Shown: positions 36,700 to 45,219 of the stretch, piece by piece
How the letters are laid out: every line of letters begins with the position of its first letter
How positions within the stretch are numbered: the stretch's first letter is position 1
DNA from: REEB95 sp035934995
GTDB taxonomy: Bacteria; Pseudomonadota; Alphaproteobacteria; ATCC43930; CGMCC-115725
NCBI GenBank assembly: GCA_035934995.1
Contig: DASYXI010000029.1
Location: forward strand, 1 to 58,580
Length of the DNA stretch: 58,580 nucleotides
Reading direction: 5' to 3'
The notes under the pieces: model-generated
What the model saw: only the letters and a program-made list of their open reading frames with translations
Databases searched by the model: none
Told to the model about the DNA's origin: nothing
Position numbers and translations under genes: made by a program

Positions 36700-38259
36700 T
36701 CATGTCTCGCCCGGCTTCTCGCCCTTCTTGGCTTCGCGTTTTAGCGCCCATTTGACGGACGCGCCGGTCGAACCGGCATGGCCGTCGAGCACGATCTGTT
36801 GTGTTTTGCGCGCGGTGCCGTCGCCGAGATAGACGCTCTCGGCGAGGTTCATCACTGCACCCGCCGCCTTCAGCCGCCAGAACACGCCGCTCGGCGATTT
36901 CAGCAGCACGGCATTGCCGTCCTGCGTCGTCGACGCCTGCACATCGGGATGCAGATGGAAGCGGATGGCAAAGCCGTGGCCGCGCGGCGGACCGTTGCCG
37001 ACCACCACCAGCCGGTCCTCGCCGCGCAGATCGTCGCCGCCGGCGGCGAGGTACAATTCGCGCTCGTGGCGCAGGCCGAAATTCTGCACGTACCCGGTAT
37101 GGCTGCCGCCGACCCAGATATTGCCGTCCTGTTCGTTGCGCTGCGCCTTGACCTCGGGCCGCGTGGCGAAATGACCGTGCTCGACGGTTGCTGAAGCGGT
37201 GTCGGCGACGATCAGCGTCGAATGCGCCGCCGTGGCGCGCATCGCGGCGCGCCATTGCGCGTCGTCGCCGCGATAGGCGCCGCAATTGACGATCAGACGC
37301 TCGCTGCCGTGGCTGAACTCGAAGGCGAGCGCGCCCGTATGGGCTTCACCGTCGAACGGCGCGGGCGGCAGCGTGCCGCCATCGAACAGCGCCAGACTGT
37401 GCCCGGCTTGCAACCGCTCGTAACCGGCCTGCGGCGCATGGGACGGCGGCCGGCCTTTCGCCGCGGAACGCTGCAACACCAATTCGATCAGGTCGATATC
37501 GCCGGCCGCCGCGCCGTTGAACAGCGCCAATCCGCCGTCGCCATGCCGGAAAAAGCGCAACATCGGCGCGGCACGGTCGATCGCATCCATGACCGGCTTG
37601 GGAATCTCGACGTTGGCCGCGCTCAACGCATCGCGCGCGTCGATCAACGCCATGAGCGCGGCCAATTGCTGCTGCGGATTGCGCGAAACATGCCCACCGT
37701 CGGGCAGGATCTGCGCCTTTGCCTCGGCGGACAAACGGGCGCAGGCGGCGCCGAGCCGCCGCTGGTCCTTGAGCGCGGCGAGCGCGGCAACAAGGCCGCG
37801 CAGCGCGCGCAGCCGGGCGATGCCGGTGGTGCGGCGCCAGGTCCGGTGCAGATGGCGCGCCTGCCGCGCCAGGCTCATCAACAAGGCTTCGCGGAAGGCC
37901 GGGTCTTGCGGCGGCGCGGCCAGCAAGTCGTGGTGCGCGATCCAGGCGAACAGGCGCTCGCCGACGATTTCGGCGTTCCACGACAACGGCTCGATCGCGT
38001 CGCAGCGCCGGAGCCAGTCGGCGGCGGCATCGCGGGCGGCGCGTACGGCCGGCTCGGTGCCGAGCGCGGCGAAATCGGCCAGGAATCCGAAGCGATGGTT
38101 CTCGGCCGTCCATTGCGGCGCCTGGCCAAGCAGCGCCTCGCCGCGCGCGGGGTCGCCGGGCCAGGTCTCCGCCAGGCGCAAGCGCAGTTCGCTCGGTGCC
38201 GGACCCCACAGGGCAAGGTCGTAGAGACTCGAACGATAGACCCAGTCGCGGAGCGCCAT
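36700..38259 (-). CDS. Heparinase II/III family protein
   Basis: The 519-residue protein has an N-terminal all-helical toroid (WVYRSSLYDLALWGPAPSEL, LLMSLARQARHLHRTW, PDGGHVSRNPQQQLAALMAL) and a C-terminal beta-sandwich with a conserved GDDAQWRAAMRATAAHSTL region. It belongs to the polysaccharide lyase-like group encoded beside rpe and purH in alphaproteobacteria; the true substrate is unknown and it lacks a clear signal peptide. Its start overlaps the rpe stop (GTGATG); I choose ATG 38259, with GTG 38262 as alternative. Confidence 0.82.
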   Translation of the reverse strand: MALRDWVYRSSLYDLALWGPAPSELRLRLAETWPGDPARGEALLGQAPQWTAENHRFGFLADFAALGTEPAVRAARDAAADWLRRCDAIEPLSWNAEIVGERLFAWIAHHDLLAAPPQDPAFREALLMSLARQARHLHRTWRRTTGIARLRALRGLVAALAALKDQRRLGAACARLSAEAKAQILPDGGHVSRNPQQQLAALMALIDARDALSAANVEIPKPVMDAIDRAAPMLRFFRHGDGGLALFNGAAAGDIDLIELVLQRSAAKGRPPSHAPQAGYERLQAGHSLALFDGGTLPPAPFDGEAHTGALAFEFSHGSERLIVNCGAYRGDDAQWRAAMRATAAHSTLIVADTASATVEHGHFATRPEVKAQRNEQDGNIWVGGSHTGYVQNFGLRHERELYLAAGGDDLRGEDRLVVVGNGPPRGHGFAIRFHLHPDVQASTTQDGNAVLLKSPSGVFWRLKAAGAVMNLAESVYLGDGTARKTQQIVLDGHAGSTGASVKWALKREAKKGEKPGET

Positions 38260-38927
38260 CACCGCTCTCCGCCGCGCAACCTCGCGATGTTGCGGGCATA
38301 GGCGCCGTTGCCGCCGGCGAACGTCGCGGTGCCGGCCACCAGCACGTCGGCGCCGGCAGCGACGGCTTCGGGCGCCGTCTCGAAATTGATGCCGCCGTCG
38401 ACCTCGAGGTCGATGGCGCGCTTGGTCGCGTCGATGCGCTTGCGGACGGCGCGGATCTTGTCGAGCGCGGCCGGAATGAAGCTCTGGCCGCCGAATCCCG
38501 GATCGACGCTCATCACCAGCACCAGGTCGAGATCGCCCATGACATAGTCGATCGCGTCGACGGGCGTCGCCGGATTGAGCGCGACGCCGGCCTTCTTGCC
38601 GAACGATTTGATCAGTTGGATCGTGCGATGCAGGTGCGGTCCGGATTCGGGATGGACGGTGATGATGTCGGCGCCCGCCTTGGCGAAATCCTCGATATAA
38701 GGATCGACCGGCGCGATCATCAGATGGACGTCGAAGGTCAGCTCGGTGTGCGGCCGCAACGACTTCACGACCACCGGCCCGATGGTCAGGTTGGGCACGA
38801 AGTGCCCGTCCATCACGTCGACATGGATGTAGTCGGCGCCGGCCGCGGTCACCGCCTCGATCTCGGCGCCGAGTTGCGCGAAATCGGCCGACAGGATCGA
38901 GGGCGCGATTCGGGTCGTCTGCCGCAT
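38259..38927 (-). CDS. rpe: Ribulose-phosphate 3-epimerase
   Basis: The 222-residue TIM-barrel enzyme interconverts ribulose 5-phosphate and xylulose 5-phosphate. It shows IAPSILSADFAQLGAEI, the metal ligands in YIHVDVMDGHFVPN, VMSVDPGFGGQSFIP, and EVDGGINFETA with the catalytic Asp. Length is standard. It is 31 bp downstream of rsmB and overlaps the heparinase-like gene by one base, so all are co-transcribed. Confidence 0.95.
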   Translation of the reverse strand: MRQTTRIAPSILSADFAQLGAEIEAVTAAGADYIHVDVMDGHFVPNLTIGPVVVKSLRPHTELTFDVHLMIAPVDPYIEDFAKAGADIITVHPESGPHLHRTIQLIKSFGKKAGVALNPATPVDAIDYVMGDLDLVLVMSVDPGFGGQSFIPAALDKIRAVRKRIDATKRAIDLEVDGGINFETAPEAVAAGADVLVAGTATFAGGNGAYARNIARLRGGER

Positions 38928-38958
38928 GCGGCCTGACTAACAGGGATACCGCGCGGCA

Positions 38959-40245
38959 TCAAGACTTGCGCACGAGGCGGCAGGCGTAAAAGCCGTCGAG
39001 GCCGCCACCATCGGCGAGCTGGCTCGGCAGGGTGCGCAGATCGCCGTCCGGCGTGATGCAGTCGGCGATCTCGGCGATTTCGACCGGCGCGACCGGGCGG
39101 CGCTCGACCGGCGCGCCTTCCTCGAACAGCCGCGCGATGCGTGCCGGGCCCTCTTCCGCCTCGAGCGAGCAAACGCAATAGACCAGCGTGCCGTGCAGCG
39201 CCAGCGCGCGCACGGCGTTGGCGAGCAAACGGTCCTGTTGCGCGGCGAGGCGCGCGACGTCGGCCGGCGATTTGAGGTGCGGCACGTCGGGATTGCGCCG
39301 GATCGCACCGGTGGCGGTGCACGGCGCGTCGAGCAGGATGAAGCGCAACGGCTCCGCGGGTTGCCAATCGCCGGCGTCGGCGGTCACGCATTCGGCCGTC
39401 AGCTTGAGCCGCACGAGGTTGTCGCGCAGCCGCTTCAGCCGCACCTCGGATTGATCGAGCGCGATGACGCGCGCGCCGGCGGCGGCAAGCTGCGCCGTCT
39501 TACCGCCCGGCGCGGCGCACAAATCGGCAACCGTCGCGCCGTCGATCTTGCCGAGCAGCCGCGTCGGCAGCGCGGCGGCGGCGTCCTGCACCCACCACGC
39601 GCCGTCGCTGTAGCCCGGCAGGTCCTCGATCAAGCCGCCTGGCGCACGGCGCAGCGTACCGGTCGGCAGGACCTTGGCCTCGAGCTTGGCCGCCCACGCC
39701 GGCGCATCCGATTTCACCGACAGATCGAGCGGCGCTTCGCGCCAATGCGCCATGGCGATTTCGCGGGCCGTCGCCTCGCCGTAGCTGCCGCTCCAGCTCT
39801 GCCAAAGCCATTCGGGCGTATCGAGCTTCGCCGCGTCCTGTTGCTTCAGGATGTCCGCGCCTTCGCGCGCCAGCCGGCGGAGGATGGCGTTGACCAGACC
39901 CTTCATCGCCGGGCTGTTGGCGGCCGCGAGATCGACCGACGTCGCGACCGCGGCGTGCGGCGGCGTATCGAGGAACATCAGCTGCGCGGCGCCAAGCCGC
40001 AGGATGTCGCGCACGGTTCCCGGGTTGACCAGCCGCGCCAGGCAGCGCGCCAGCGCGTCGTCGAGTTGGCCGAGCCGGCGCAGCACGGTCGCCGTCAGCA
40101 GCCGCGCGAACGCGCGGTCGCGCGGACTCAAGGCGCCGAGCGTCCGGCTCTCCGCCAGCGCCTGGTCGAGCGGCACGCGCCGCGCCAGCACCGTATTCAA
40201 CAGGGCCAGCGCGGTGGCGCGGGCATCGGCGGGTTTCGCGTTCAT
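38959..40245 (-). CDS. rsmB: 16S rRNA m5C967 methyltransferase RsmB-like (NOP/Sun family)
   Basis: The 428-residue protein has an N-terminal NusB-like RNA-binding domain (about 1-140, ARATALALLNTVLARRVPLD) and a C-terminal methyltransferase domain with VADLCAAPGGKTAQLAAAGA, the motif IV cysteine in LLDAPCTATGAIRRNPD and the motif VI cysteine in VYCVCSLEAEEGP. Both cysteines are required for RNA m5C formation. It heads the minus-strand rsmB-rpe-heparinase-methyltransferase-purH-acs run and is divergent from the SDR gene by 36 bp. Confidence 0.92.
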   Translation of the reverse strand: MNAKPADARATALALLNTVLARRVPLDQALAESRTLGALSPRDRAFARLLTATVLRRLGQLDDALARCLARLVNPGTVRDILRLGAAQLMFLDTPPHAAVATSVDLAAANSPAMKGLVNAILRRLAREGADILKQQDAAKLDTPEWLWQSWSGSYGEATAREIAMAHWREAPLDLSVKSDAPAWAAKLEAKVLPTGTLRRAPGGLIEDLPGYSDGAWWVQDAAAALPTRLLGKIDGATVADLCAAPGGKTAQLAAAGARVIALDQSEVRLKRLRDNLVRLKLTAECVTADAGDWQPAEPLRFILLDAPCTATGAIRRNPDVPHLKSPADVARLAAQQDRLLANAVRALALHGTLVYCVCSLEAEEGPARIARLFEEGAPVERRPVAPVEIAEIADCITPDGDLRTLPSQLADGGGLDGFYACRLVRKS

Positions 40246-40281
40246 GGCGGGCGCAGGTTCGATCCGTTACACTCGTGGTCG

Positions 40282-40980
40282 ATGACCGATTATCACGGCC
40301 GCACCGTCGTCGTCACCGGTGGCACCGGGGCGCTGGGTCAGGCGGTGGTCGGCGCGCTCCTGGCCAACGGCGCATCCTGCGTCGTGCCTTATATCCATGC
40401 GGCGGAAGCGGCGCAGTTTCCGCTCAAGGATCGGGTGACTTTGGTCGGTCCCGTCGATCTCGTCAGCGAAAGCGACGTCGCGCGCGCCTATGACGGCGCC
40501 CAAGCGCTGTGGGCGTCGATCCATCTCGCCGGCGGATTTGCGATGACGGCGATCGGCGACACCAAGAAAGCCGACATCCTGAAGATGATCGAGATGAACC
40601 TCGTCACCTGCCATCTGTGCTGCGCGGCCGCGGTGCGCGCGCTGCGGCGAGGCGGGCAAGGCGGCCGCATCGTCAATGTCGCCGCGCGGCCGGCGCTCGA
40701 GCCGCGCCTGGCGACCGGCATGGCCGCCTATGGCGCCAGCAAGGCGGCAGTGGCGGCGCTGACCGAGGCGCTGGCGGAAGAGGTCGCGAGCGACGGCATC
40801 CTGGTGAATGCCATCGCGCCGTCGATCATCGATACGCCGGCCAATCGCGCCGCGATGCCCAAGGCCAAGCACGAGGCCTGGCCCAAGGTGGACGAGATCG
40901 CGGCGACGATCGTGTTCCTCGCGTCGCCGGCGAACCGCGTCACCCGCGGCGCGATCGTGCCGGTCTACGGCAAGAGCTGA
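40282..40980 (+). CDS. Short-chain dehydrogenase/reductase with altered active site
   Basis: The 232-residue protein has the SDR cofactor loop VTGGTGALGQAVVGALLANG and the catalytic YGASK near residue 153. The usual catalytic serine, which lies just after the NxxS/NISS strand, is missing: the strand reads RIVNVAARPALEP. The enzyme could use another residue or be a specialised relative, as in dihydropteridine reductase-like SDRs. The Asn of the tetrad region (KMIEMNLVT) is present. It follows rsmB divergently and ends 11 bp before a repeat element. Substrate unknown. Confidence 0.82.
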   Translation: MTDYHGRTVVVTGGTGALGQAVVGALLANGASCVVPYIHAAEAAQFPLKDRVTLVGPVDLVSESDVARAYDGAQALWASIHLAGGFAMTAIGDTKKADILKMIEMNLVTCHLCCAAAVRALRRGGQGGRIVNVAARPALEPRLATGMAAYGASKAAVAALTEALAEEVASDGILVNAIAPSIIDTPANRAAMPKAKHEAWPKVDEIAATIVFLASPANRVTRGAIVPVYGKS

Positions 40981-40991
40981 CGCGTCTGTCG

Positions 40992-41051
40992 CGTCACCCC
41001 CCGCGAATGCGGGGGTCCAGGGCCCTAGATTCCCGCTTGCGCGGGAATGAC
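40992..41051. repeat. REP-like palindromic element with two hairpins
   Basis: The 60-bp element is bounded by GTCA and TGAC and holds two stems: CCCCCGC/GCGGGGG around GAAT (40998-41015) and ATTCCCGC/GCGGGAAT around TTGC (41029-41048), with the palindrome GGGCCC between. Elements of this kind are scattered between genes in many proteobacteria. It lies between the convergent SDR and GST genes and may also end transcription. Confidence 0.75.
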
Positions 41052-41060
41052 GAAAATGGG

Positions 41061-41672
41061 TCAGCCCTTCAGCAGGCCTTCCTGCTTCATCGTCTCCTGC
41101 ACCTTGGGCCGTGCCGCGACGCGCTCCATGAACGCCTTGATGTTCGGGAACGGCGACAGGTCGACGTTCGTATATTGCGACCAGCGCAGCACGGTGAAGG
41201 CATAGGCGTCGGGCGCGCTGAACGTGTCGCCCATGATGTACGGCTTGCCGGCGAGATGCTTGTCGAGGATGGCGAACCGCTTGGCGAGATATTCGCGTGC
41301 AAGCTTCTTGTATTCGTCCGGCGTCGTTGGCCGGAACAGCGGCGAATAGGTCTTGTGCAGTTCGCTGGTGATGAAGTTGAGCCACTCCTGCGCGCGCGCG
41401 CGTTCCAGCGAGCCGGCCTTGGGCACGATGCCGCTGGCCGGCTTCTGATCGCCGAGATACTGCACGATCGCCGGACCTTCGGTGAGAATCTGGCCGTCGT
41501 CGAGCGCCAGGACGGGAACGTATCCCTTGGGGTTGATGGCCAAGAAATCGGCGCCCTTTTCGGTCTTCTTGCTCGCCAGGTCGACCTTCTCGACGTCGTA
41601 GTTGAAGCCGGCTTCGTTCAAGACGATGTGCGGCGACAGCGAACAGGCGCCGGGCGAATAATAGAGCTTCAT
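41061..41672 (-). CDS. Glutathione S-transferase, beta class-like
   Basis: The 203-residue enzyme begins MKLYYSPGACSLSPHIVLNE, with the beta-class cysteine at residue 10, and the glutathione-binding NPKGYVPVLALDDGQILTEG with its cis-Pro. The C-terminal helical domain (GSLERARAQEWLNFITSEL) is complete. It conjugates or reduces electrophiles with glutathione in the cytoplasm. GGAGGG precedes ATG 41672. It is a common housekeeping-type gene with no special partner here. Confidence 0.9.
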   Translation of the reverse strand: MKLYYSPGACSLSPHIVLNEAGFNYDVEKVDLASKKTEKGADFLAINPKGYVPVLALDDGQILTEGPAIVQYLGDQKPASGIVPKAGSLERARAQEWLNFITSELHKTYSPLFRPTTPDEYKKLAREYLAKRFAILDKHLAGKPYIMGDTFSAPDAYAFTVLRWSQYTNVDLSPFPNIKAFMERVAARPKVQETMKQEGLLKG

Positions 41673-41880
41673 GGATTCCCTCCGTGGGTTGGCGGCCGGC
41701 ACGCTAGCGCGGCATACCGGCCCTGGCTATCCCGGCGCAAGCAAACCGGCCTTGCGCCAGGCGCGCAGGCGGCCGCTTGGCCGGCGTTCACGCTTCCTCA
41801 ATTAAGAAACCCTATACCGGGGCGGGATTCCCGCCATAGTTTCCGCCGCCCCAACCCACATCGCCGGCCGCCGCGCCGGC

Positions 41881-43467
41881 GTGCTGTCGCCTTTCGTGTG
41901 GCAGCCGGCGCTGGCCGCGCTGACGGCGGCGGGCTTCTATGTCTCGCTTTACGGCCAGCTGCCCTATCACGACGTCATCCGTTTCATCGCCCAGATCGAC
42001 AGCGGCAAGTTCGTCTGGGACATGGGGCATGTCTGGCTCCAGCCGGTGACGCTGCTTTGGCACTGGTACCTGGGCTTCGGTGAAACCGCCGAGCACAGCC
42101 AGAAGCACATCAACACCGTGTTCGCCGCCGCCGGCATCGGCGTCTTTTATTTCGCGCTGATGCGCTTCGAGGTCGGCTTGTGGCAGCGCGTCGTGGCGTC
42201 GGCGCTGGTCGCCGCCAGTTGCAATATTTTGACCCTAGCGCCAACGGGCCACATGAAGCTGCTGGCGCTGCCGTTCCTGACGGCGACATTCTATTTCGCG
42301 GTGGCGTGGGAGCGCGATCGCGCTGCGGGCATTGCGCGCAACCGCACTCTCGTCTGGTCCGGTGTGTTCCTGGCGCTGGCGGCCGCATTCCATTCGAGCT
42401 GCCTCGCGGCGCCGCCTTTTGTCGGTTTCGTGATCCTGTTGGCGAGCCTCCGCCATGGCGACGGTTGGGCAAAGGGCATCGGCCGCGCCGCGCTTTATGG
42501 CGCCACCGCCGGGCTTCTGTTCCTGGCATTGCTCGAGATCGCGCGGCTCGTCTTCTTCGGCCACTGGCTGACCCCCGACACGCTCGGCGCCAGCATCGGC
42601 GCCAAGGATGCGCTCCGGACCGGCTGGTTCTCGTGGACCGACCTCGCCGGCCGCATGGTATTCGGCACGGTCAACAATTTCATCGCCGCGCCGGCGCTCG
42701 GCCCGGTGGTCCGCGCCTGGCTGCTGCACCAGATTCCGTCGCTCGCGCCTTATGGCAAGGAGCTCGTGCTGCAGGCGCTGCCCTGGCTCGCGACGTCGAT
42801 CCTGCTCGCTGCGGTTTATCTGCGTGCGGCGTGGCTGTCGATCAAAGGCGCGCCGCTGATGATGCCGTTGGCATTCATTGTCAGCGCGCTCGCCTGGAAC
42901 CTGTTCTTCAACATCAACGAGCCCGAGCACTGGTTCCACCTGACGGTGCCGACGGTGTTCCTGTTTCTGATGGTGACGCCGCGGCGCCTGGCGCGGATCG
43001 CCTTGCCGGTCTGGGCCGGCGTGACCATCGCGCTCAATTTGGCGCTGTGGGCGGTCCCCGAGGCGCGTTATCCGCTCGATCGCTATCAGGCCGAGCTGGC
43101 GCGCGATTACAACGCCAACGACCTCTTCCTCTATTTCGTCACCTACGGCGGCGGCCCGAACATGAGCTTTTTCACGCTGCCGACGCCGCATGTCGTCCTC
43201 GACCAGCTCTATGAGAGTTCGAAGGACGCGCCGGAGTTCTTCGCCGCAGTCGAGGCCAAGGTCGATCCGGTGCTGGCGCGCGGCGGCCGCGTCATCGTCT
43301 TCGAGGCGCTCGATCCGACCAACTGGAACGCGCCGTGGATGCTGTTGACGCGCGACGGCATGCCAAAGGCCAAGTTCACCGGGTTTTTCGATAGCCGCTA
43401 CACGGTCGTGTCGCAGGGCGAGATCGCGGGCATGAAGGCCTGGCGGCTCGAGCCGAAGGCGAACTAG
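41881..43467 (+). CDS. Large integral membrane protein, GT-C glycosyltransferase-like
   Basis: The 528-residue product (GTG start) has about ten hydrophobic segments and a large soluble C-terminal domain from about residue 400. After the first membrane helix there is an acidic loop with HDVIRFIAQIDSGKFVWDMGH, the position where GT-C enzymes (ArnT/PMT type) keep a catalytic Asp, and the C-terminus contains an alpha-beta domain (GGRVIVFEALDPTNW). I cannot match it to a named family. It stands alone, ends at a strong bidirectional terminator and could glycosylate or process an envelope component. Confidence 0.65.
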   Translation: MLSPFVWQPALAALTAAGFYVSLYGQLPYHDVIRFIAQIDSGKFVWDMGHVWLQPVTLLWHWYLGFGETAEHSQKHINTVFAAAGIGVFYFALMRFEVGLWQRVVASALVAASCNILTLAPTGHMKLLALPFLTATFYFAVAWERDRAAGIARNRTLVWSGVFLALAAAFHSSCLAAPPFVGFVILLASLRHGDGWAKGIGRAALYGATAGLLFLALLEIARLVFFGHWLTPDTLGASIGAKDALRTGWFSWTDLAGRMVFGTVNNFIAAPALGPVVRAWLLHQIPSLAPYGKELVLQALPWLATSILLAAVYLRAAWLSIKGAPLMMPLAFIVSALAWNLFFNINEPEHWFHLTVPTVFLFLMVTPRRLARIALPVWAGVTIALNLALWAVPEARYPLDRYQAELARDYNANDLFLYFVTYGGGPNMSFFTLPTPHVVLDQLYESSKDAPEFFAAVEAKVDPVLARGGRVIVFEALDPTNWNAPWMLLTRDGMPKAKFTGFFDSRYTVVSQGEIAGMKAWRLEPKAN

Positions 43468-43474
43468 CGCAAAG

Positions 43475-43505
43475 AAAAAGGGGCCGGAATTTTCGGCCCC
43501 TTTTT
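43475..43505. terminator. Bidirectional rho-independent terminator
   Basis: AAAAAGGGGCCG (43475-43486) pairs perfectly with CGGCCCCTTTTT (43494-43505) around a 7-nt loop. The T-tract on one strand and the A-tract on the other allow termination of both the membrane protein gene and the convergent BI-1 gene. Confidence 0.92.
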
Positions 43506-43527
43506 GTTGTCGCGATCGGCTGCGGCG

Positions 43528-44244
43528 TCAGTCGCGGCGCTGACCGAACAGCTGCAGCAGGAACATGAACAGGTTGACGAAGTCGAGATAGAGCGCGAGC
43601 GCGCCCATGATCGCCTTCTTGCCGGCGATCACCGCCGAGTCGCCGTCCCAATACATTTCCTTGATGCGCTGCGTGTCCCAGGCGGTGAGGCCGGTGAAGA
43701 CCAGCACGCCGATCACCGAGACGGCGAATTGCAGCCCCGGCGAACGCAGGAAGATGTTGACCAGAGACGCGATGACGATGCCGATCAGGCCCATGAACAG
43801 GAAGTGGCCCATGCCGGCCAGATCGCGCTTGGTGGTGTAGCCCCACAGGCTCATCGCCAGGAAGGTAACGGCGGTGATGAAGAACATCTGGGCGATGCTG
43901 GTGGTGGTGTAGACGAGGAAGATCGTCGACATCGACAGGCCCATCACCGCGGCGTAGCCCCAGAAGGTCGCCTGCGCGGCGCCGAGGCTCATGCGCTGGA
44001 TGCCGAAGCTCAACACCAACACGAAACCGAGCGGCGCGAAGATCAGCAGGTACATCAGCGGCGAATGCTGCTGCGCGAGCTGGAGCACCAAGCCCTGCGA
44101 GAACCACGCGACGAGGCCGGTGATGGCGAGCGCGCCGCCCATGTAATTGTAAACGCGCAGCATGTAACTGCGCAGGCCCTGGTCGATGCCGACCTGCGGG
44201 ACTGCCGTCCGCGCGGCAGCGCGGTTGCCGGTATCGAATGACAT
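43528..44244 (-). CDS. Bax inhibitor-1/YccA family membrane protein
   Basis: The 238-residue protein has seven hydrophobic segments and the family landmarks RVYNYMGGALAITGLVAWF, SPLMYLLIFAPLGFVLVLSF and the C-terminal NLFMFLLQLFGQRRD. In Pfam terms it is BI-1-like (UPF0005). Some members are pH-dependent calcium leak channels; others interact with the FtsH system. The soluble tail of about 35 residues precedes the first helix. It shares the terminator at 43475-43505 with the convergent gene. Confidence 0.9.
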   Translation of the reverse strand: MSFDTGNRAAARTAVPQVGIDQGLRSYMLRVYNYMGGALAITGLVAWFSQGLVLQLAQQHSPLMYLLIFAPLGFVLVLSFGIQRMSLGAAQATFWGYAAVMGLSMSTIFLVYTTTSIAQMFFITAVTFLAMSLWGYTTKRDLAGMGHFLFMGLIGIVIASLVNIFLRSPGLQFAVSVIGVLVFTGLTAWDTQRIKEMYWDGDSAVIAGKKAIMGALALYLDFVNLFMFLLQLFGQRRD

Positions 44245-44411
44245 GGTTTGGAACCTCTCTAAGCCAGAGTGGCTTTGGCGGTGATATTGGCACAGGTCGC
44301 GGGCAATTCAATGACCGAGTAAGCCCTTGGCACCCTGGCTAAATTCCCTGTCATCGAGCCGCGGCCGGACCCGTGTTGACGGTCTTCGCGTCCGCCGCCA
44401 AATTCGCCTCC

Positions 44412-44936
44412 ATGTTGCGGCTGTTCGTCGGCATCGCCCTGCCGCCCGCGCTCAAGCTGGAACTGTCGCGGCTTGCCGGTGGCCTGTCGAACGCCCGCTG
44501 GGTCGATCCCGGCAATTATCACGTCACGCTGCGCTTCATCGGCGAGATCGACGAAGGCGCGGCGAGCGATGTCGACGCCGCCTTGTCGGGTGTCCGCGCC
44601 AAGCGCTTTGCGTTGACGCTTGCCGGCGTCGGCTCGTTCAATGCGCGCAATCTGTTCGTCGGCGTCGAGCGCAACGCCGATCTAATTCATCTCCAGGAAA
44701 AGGTCGAAAGCGCGGTCGCGCGCAGCGGCATCGAGCCCGAAAGCCGCCGGTTCGCGCCGCACGTGACGTTGGCACGGCTCAAGGGCAAACCGGACGCGCG
44801 CCTTGGCCAATACCTTGCCGAGCGCGCGCTGTTCCGCGCGGCGCCGTTCGACGTCGAACAGTTCCAGCTCGTCGCGAGCTATCTCACGAAAAGCGGCTCG
44901 ATCTATGAGGATCAGGCGGAATACGCGCTGGCGTAG
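44412..44936 (+). CDS. thpR: RNA 2',3'-cyclic phosphodiesterase
   Basis: The 174-residue protein begins MLRLFVGIALPPALKLELSR and has both catalytic HxTx motifs: HVTLRFIGEI (about residue 37) and HVTLARLK (about residue 117). ThpR-type 2H phosphoesterases open 2',3'-cyclic phosphates and act in tRNA repair or splicing-like chemistry. I start it at ATG 44412, although a longer frame begins 39 bp upstream. Its TAG stop lies inside the first copy of a tandem repeat. Confidence 0.87.
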   Translation: MLRLFVGIALPPALKLELSRLAGGLSNARWVDPGNYHVTLRFIGEIDEGAASDVDAALSGVRAKRFALTLAGVGSFNARNLFVGVERNADLIHLQEKVESAVARSGIEPESRRFAPHVTLARLKGKPDARLGQYLAERALFRAAPFDVEQFQLVASYLTKSGSIYEDQAEYALA

Positions 44937-44996
44937 CGCCATAAGCGCGAAGCCAAATTGACGGGACGTAGCGCCATAAGCGCGAAGCCAAATTGA
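44932..44996. repeat. Tandem 35-bp repeat overlapping the thpR stop
   Basis: A 30-bp sequence starting CGTAGCGCCATAAGCGCGAA occurs at 44932-44961 and again, base for base, at 44967-44996, an exact 35-bp period. Each copy has a small internal stem GCGC-CATAA-GCGC. The first copy includes the thpR TAG codon. This looks like a dispersed intergenic element that has duplicated in place. Confidence 0.75.
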
Positions 44997-45219
44997 AGAA
45001 CGCGGCTGAAAAAACGAGTCGCGGCCGGGACGATTGAGGGGGAATCGCCACCGGCCGTGACCTTCGCGCGCGACAACCGGCAAATACCAAAATTCATAAG
45101 CGGATCGTCAGGCCAGCAGCGGCGAGTCCAATCCACGCGCTGACGATGTTAGACGAAGGCGCTTAAACAACTGTGAAATTGTGGATAACTGCCGACAATT
45201 TGCGGCAATTCCACTGCAT

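Noticed and set aside
45180..45188. A perfect DnaA box (TGTGGATAA) between thpR and the DUF934 gene
   Set aside because: Only one box is present, with no AT-rich unwinding region or cluster nearby; a single box is not evidence for an origin.
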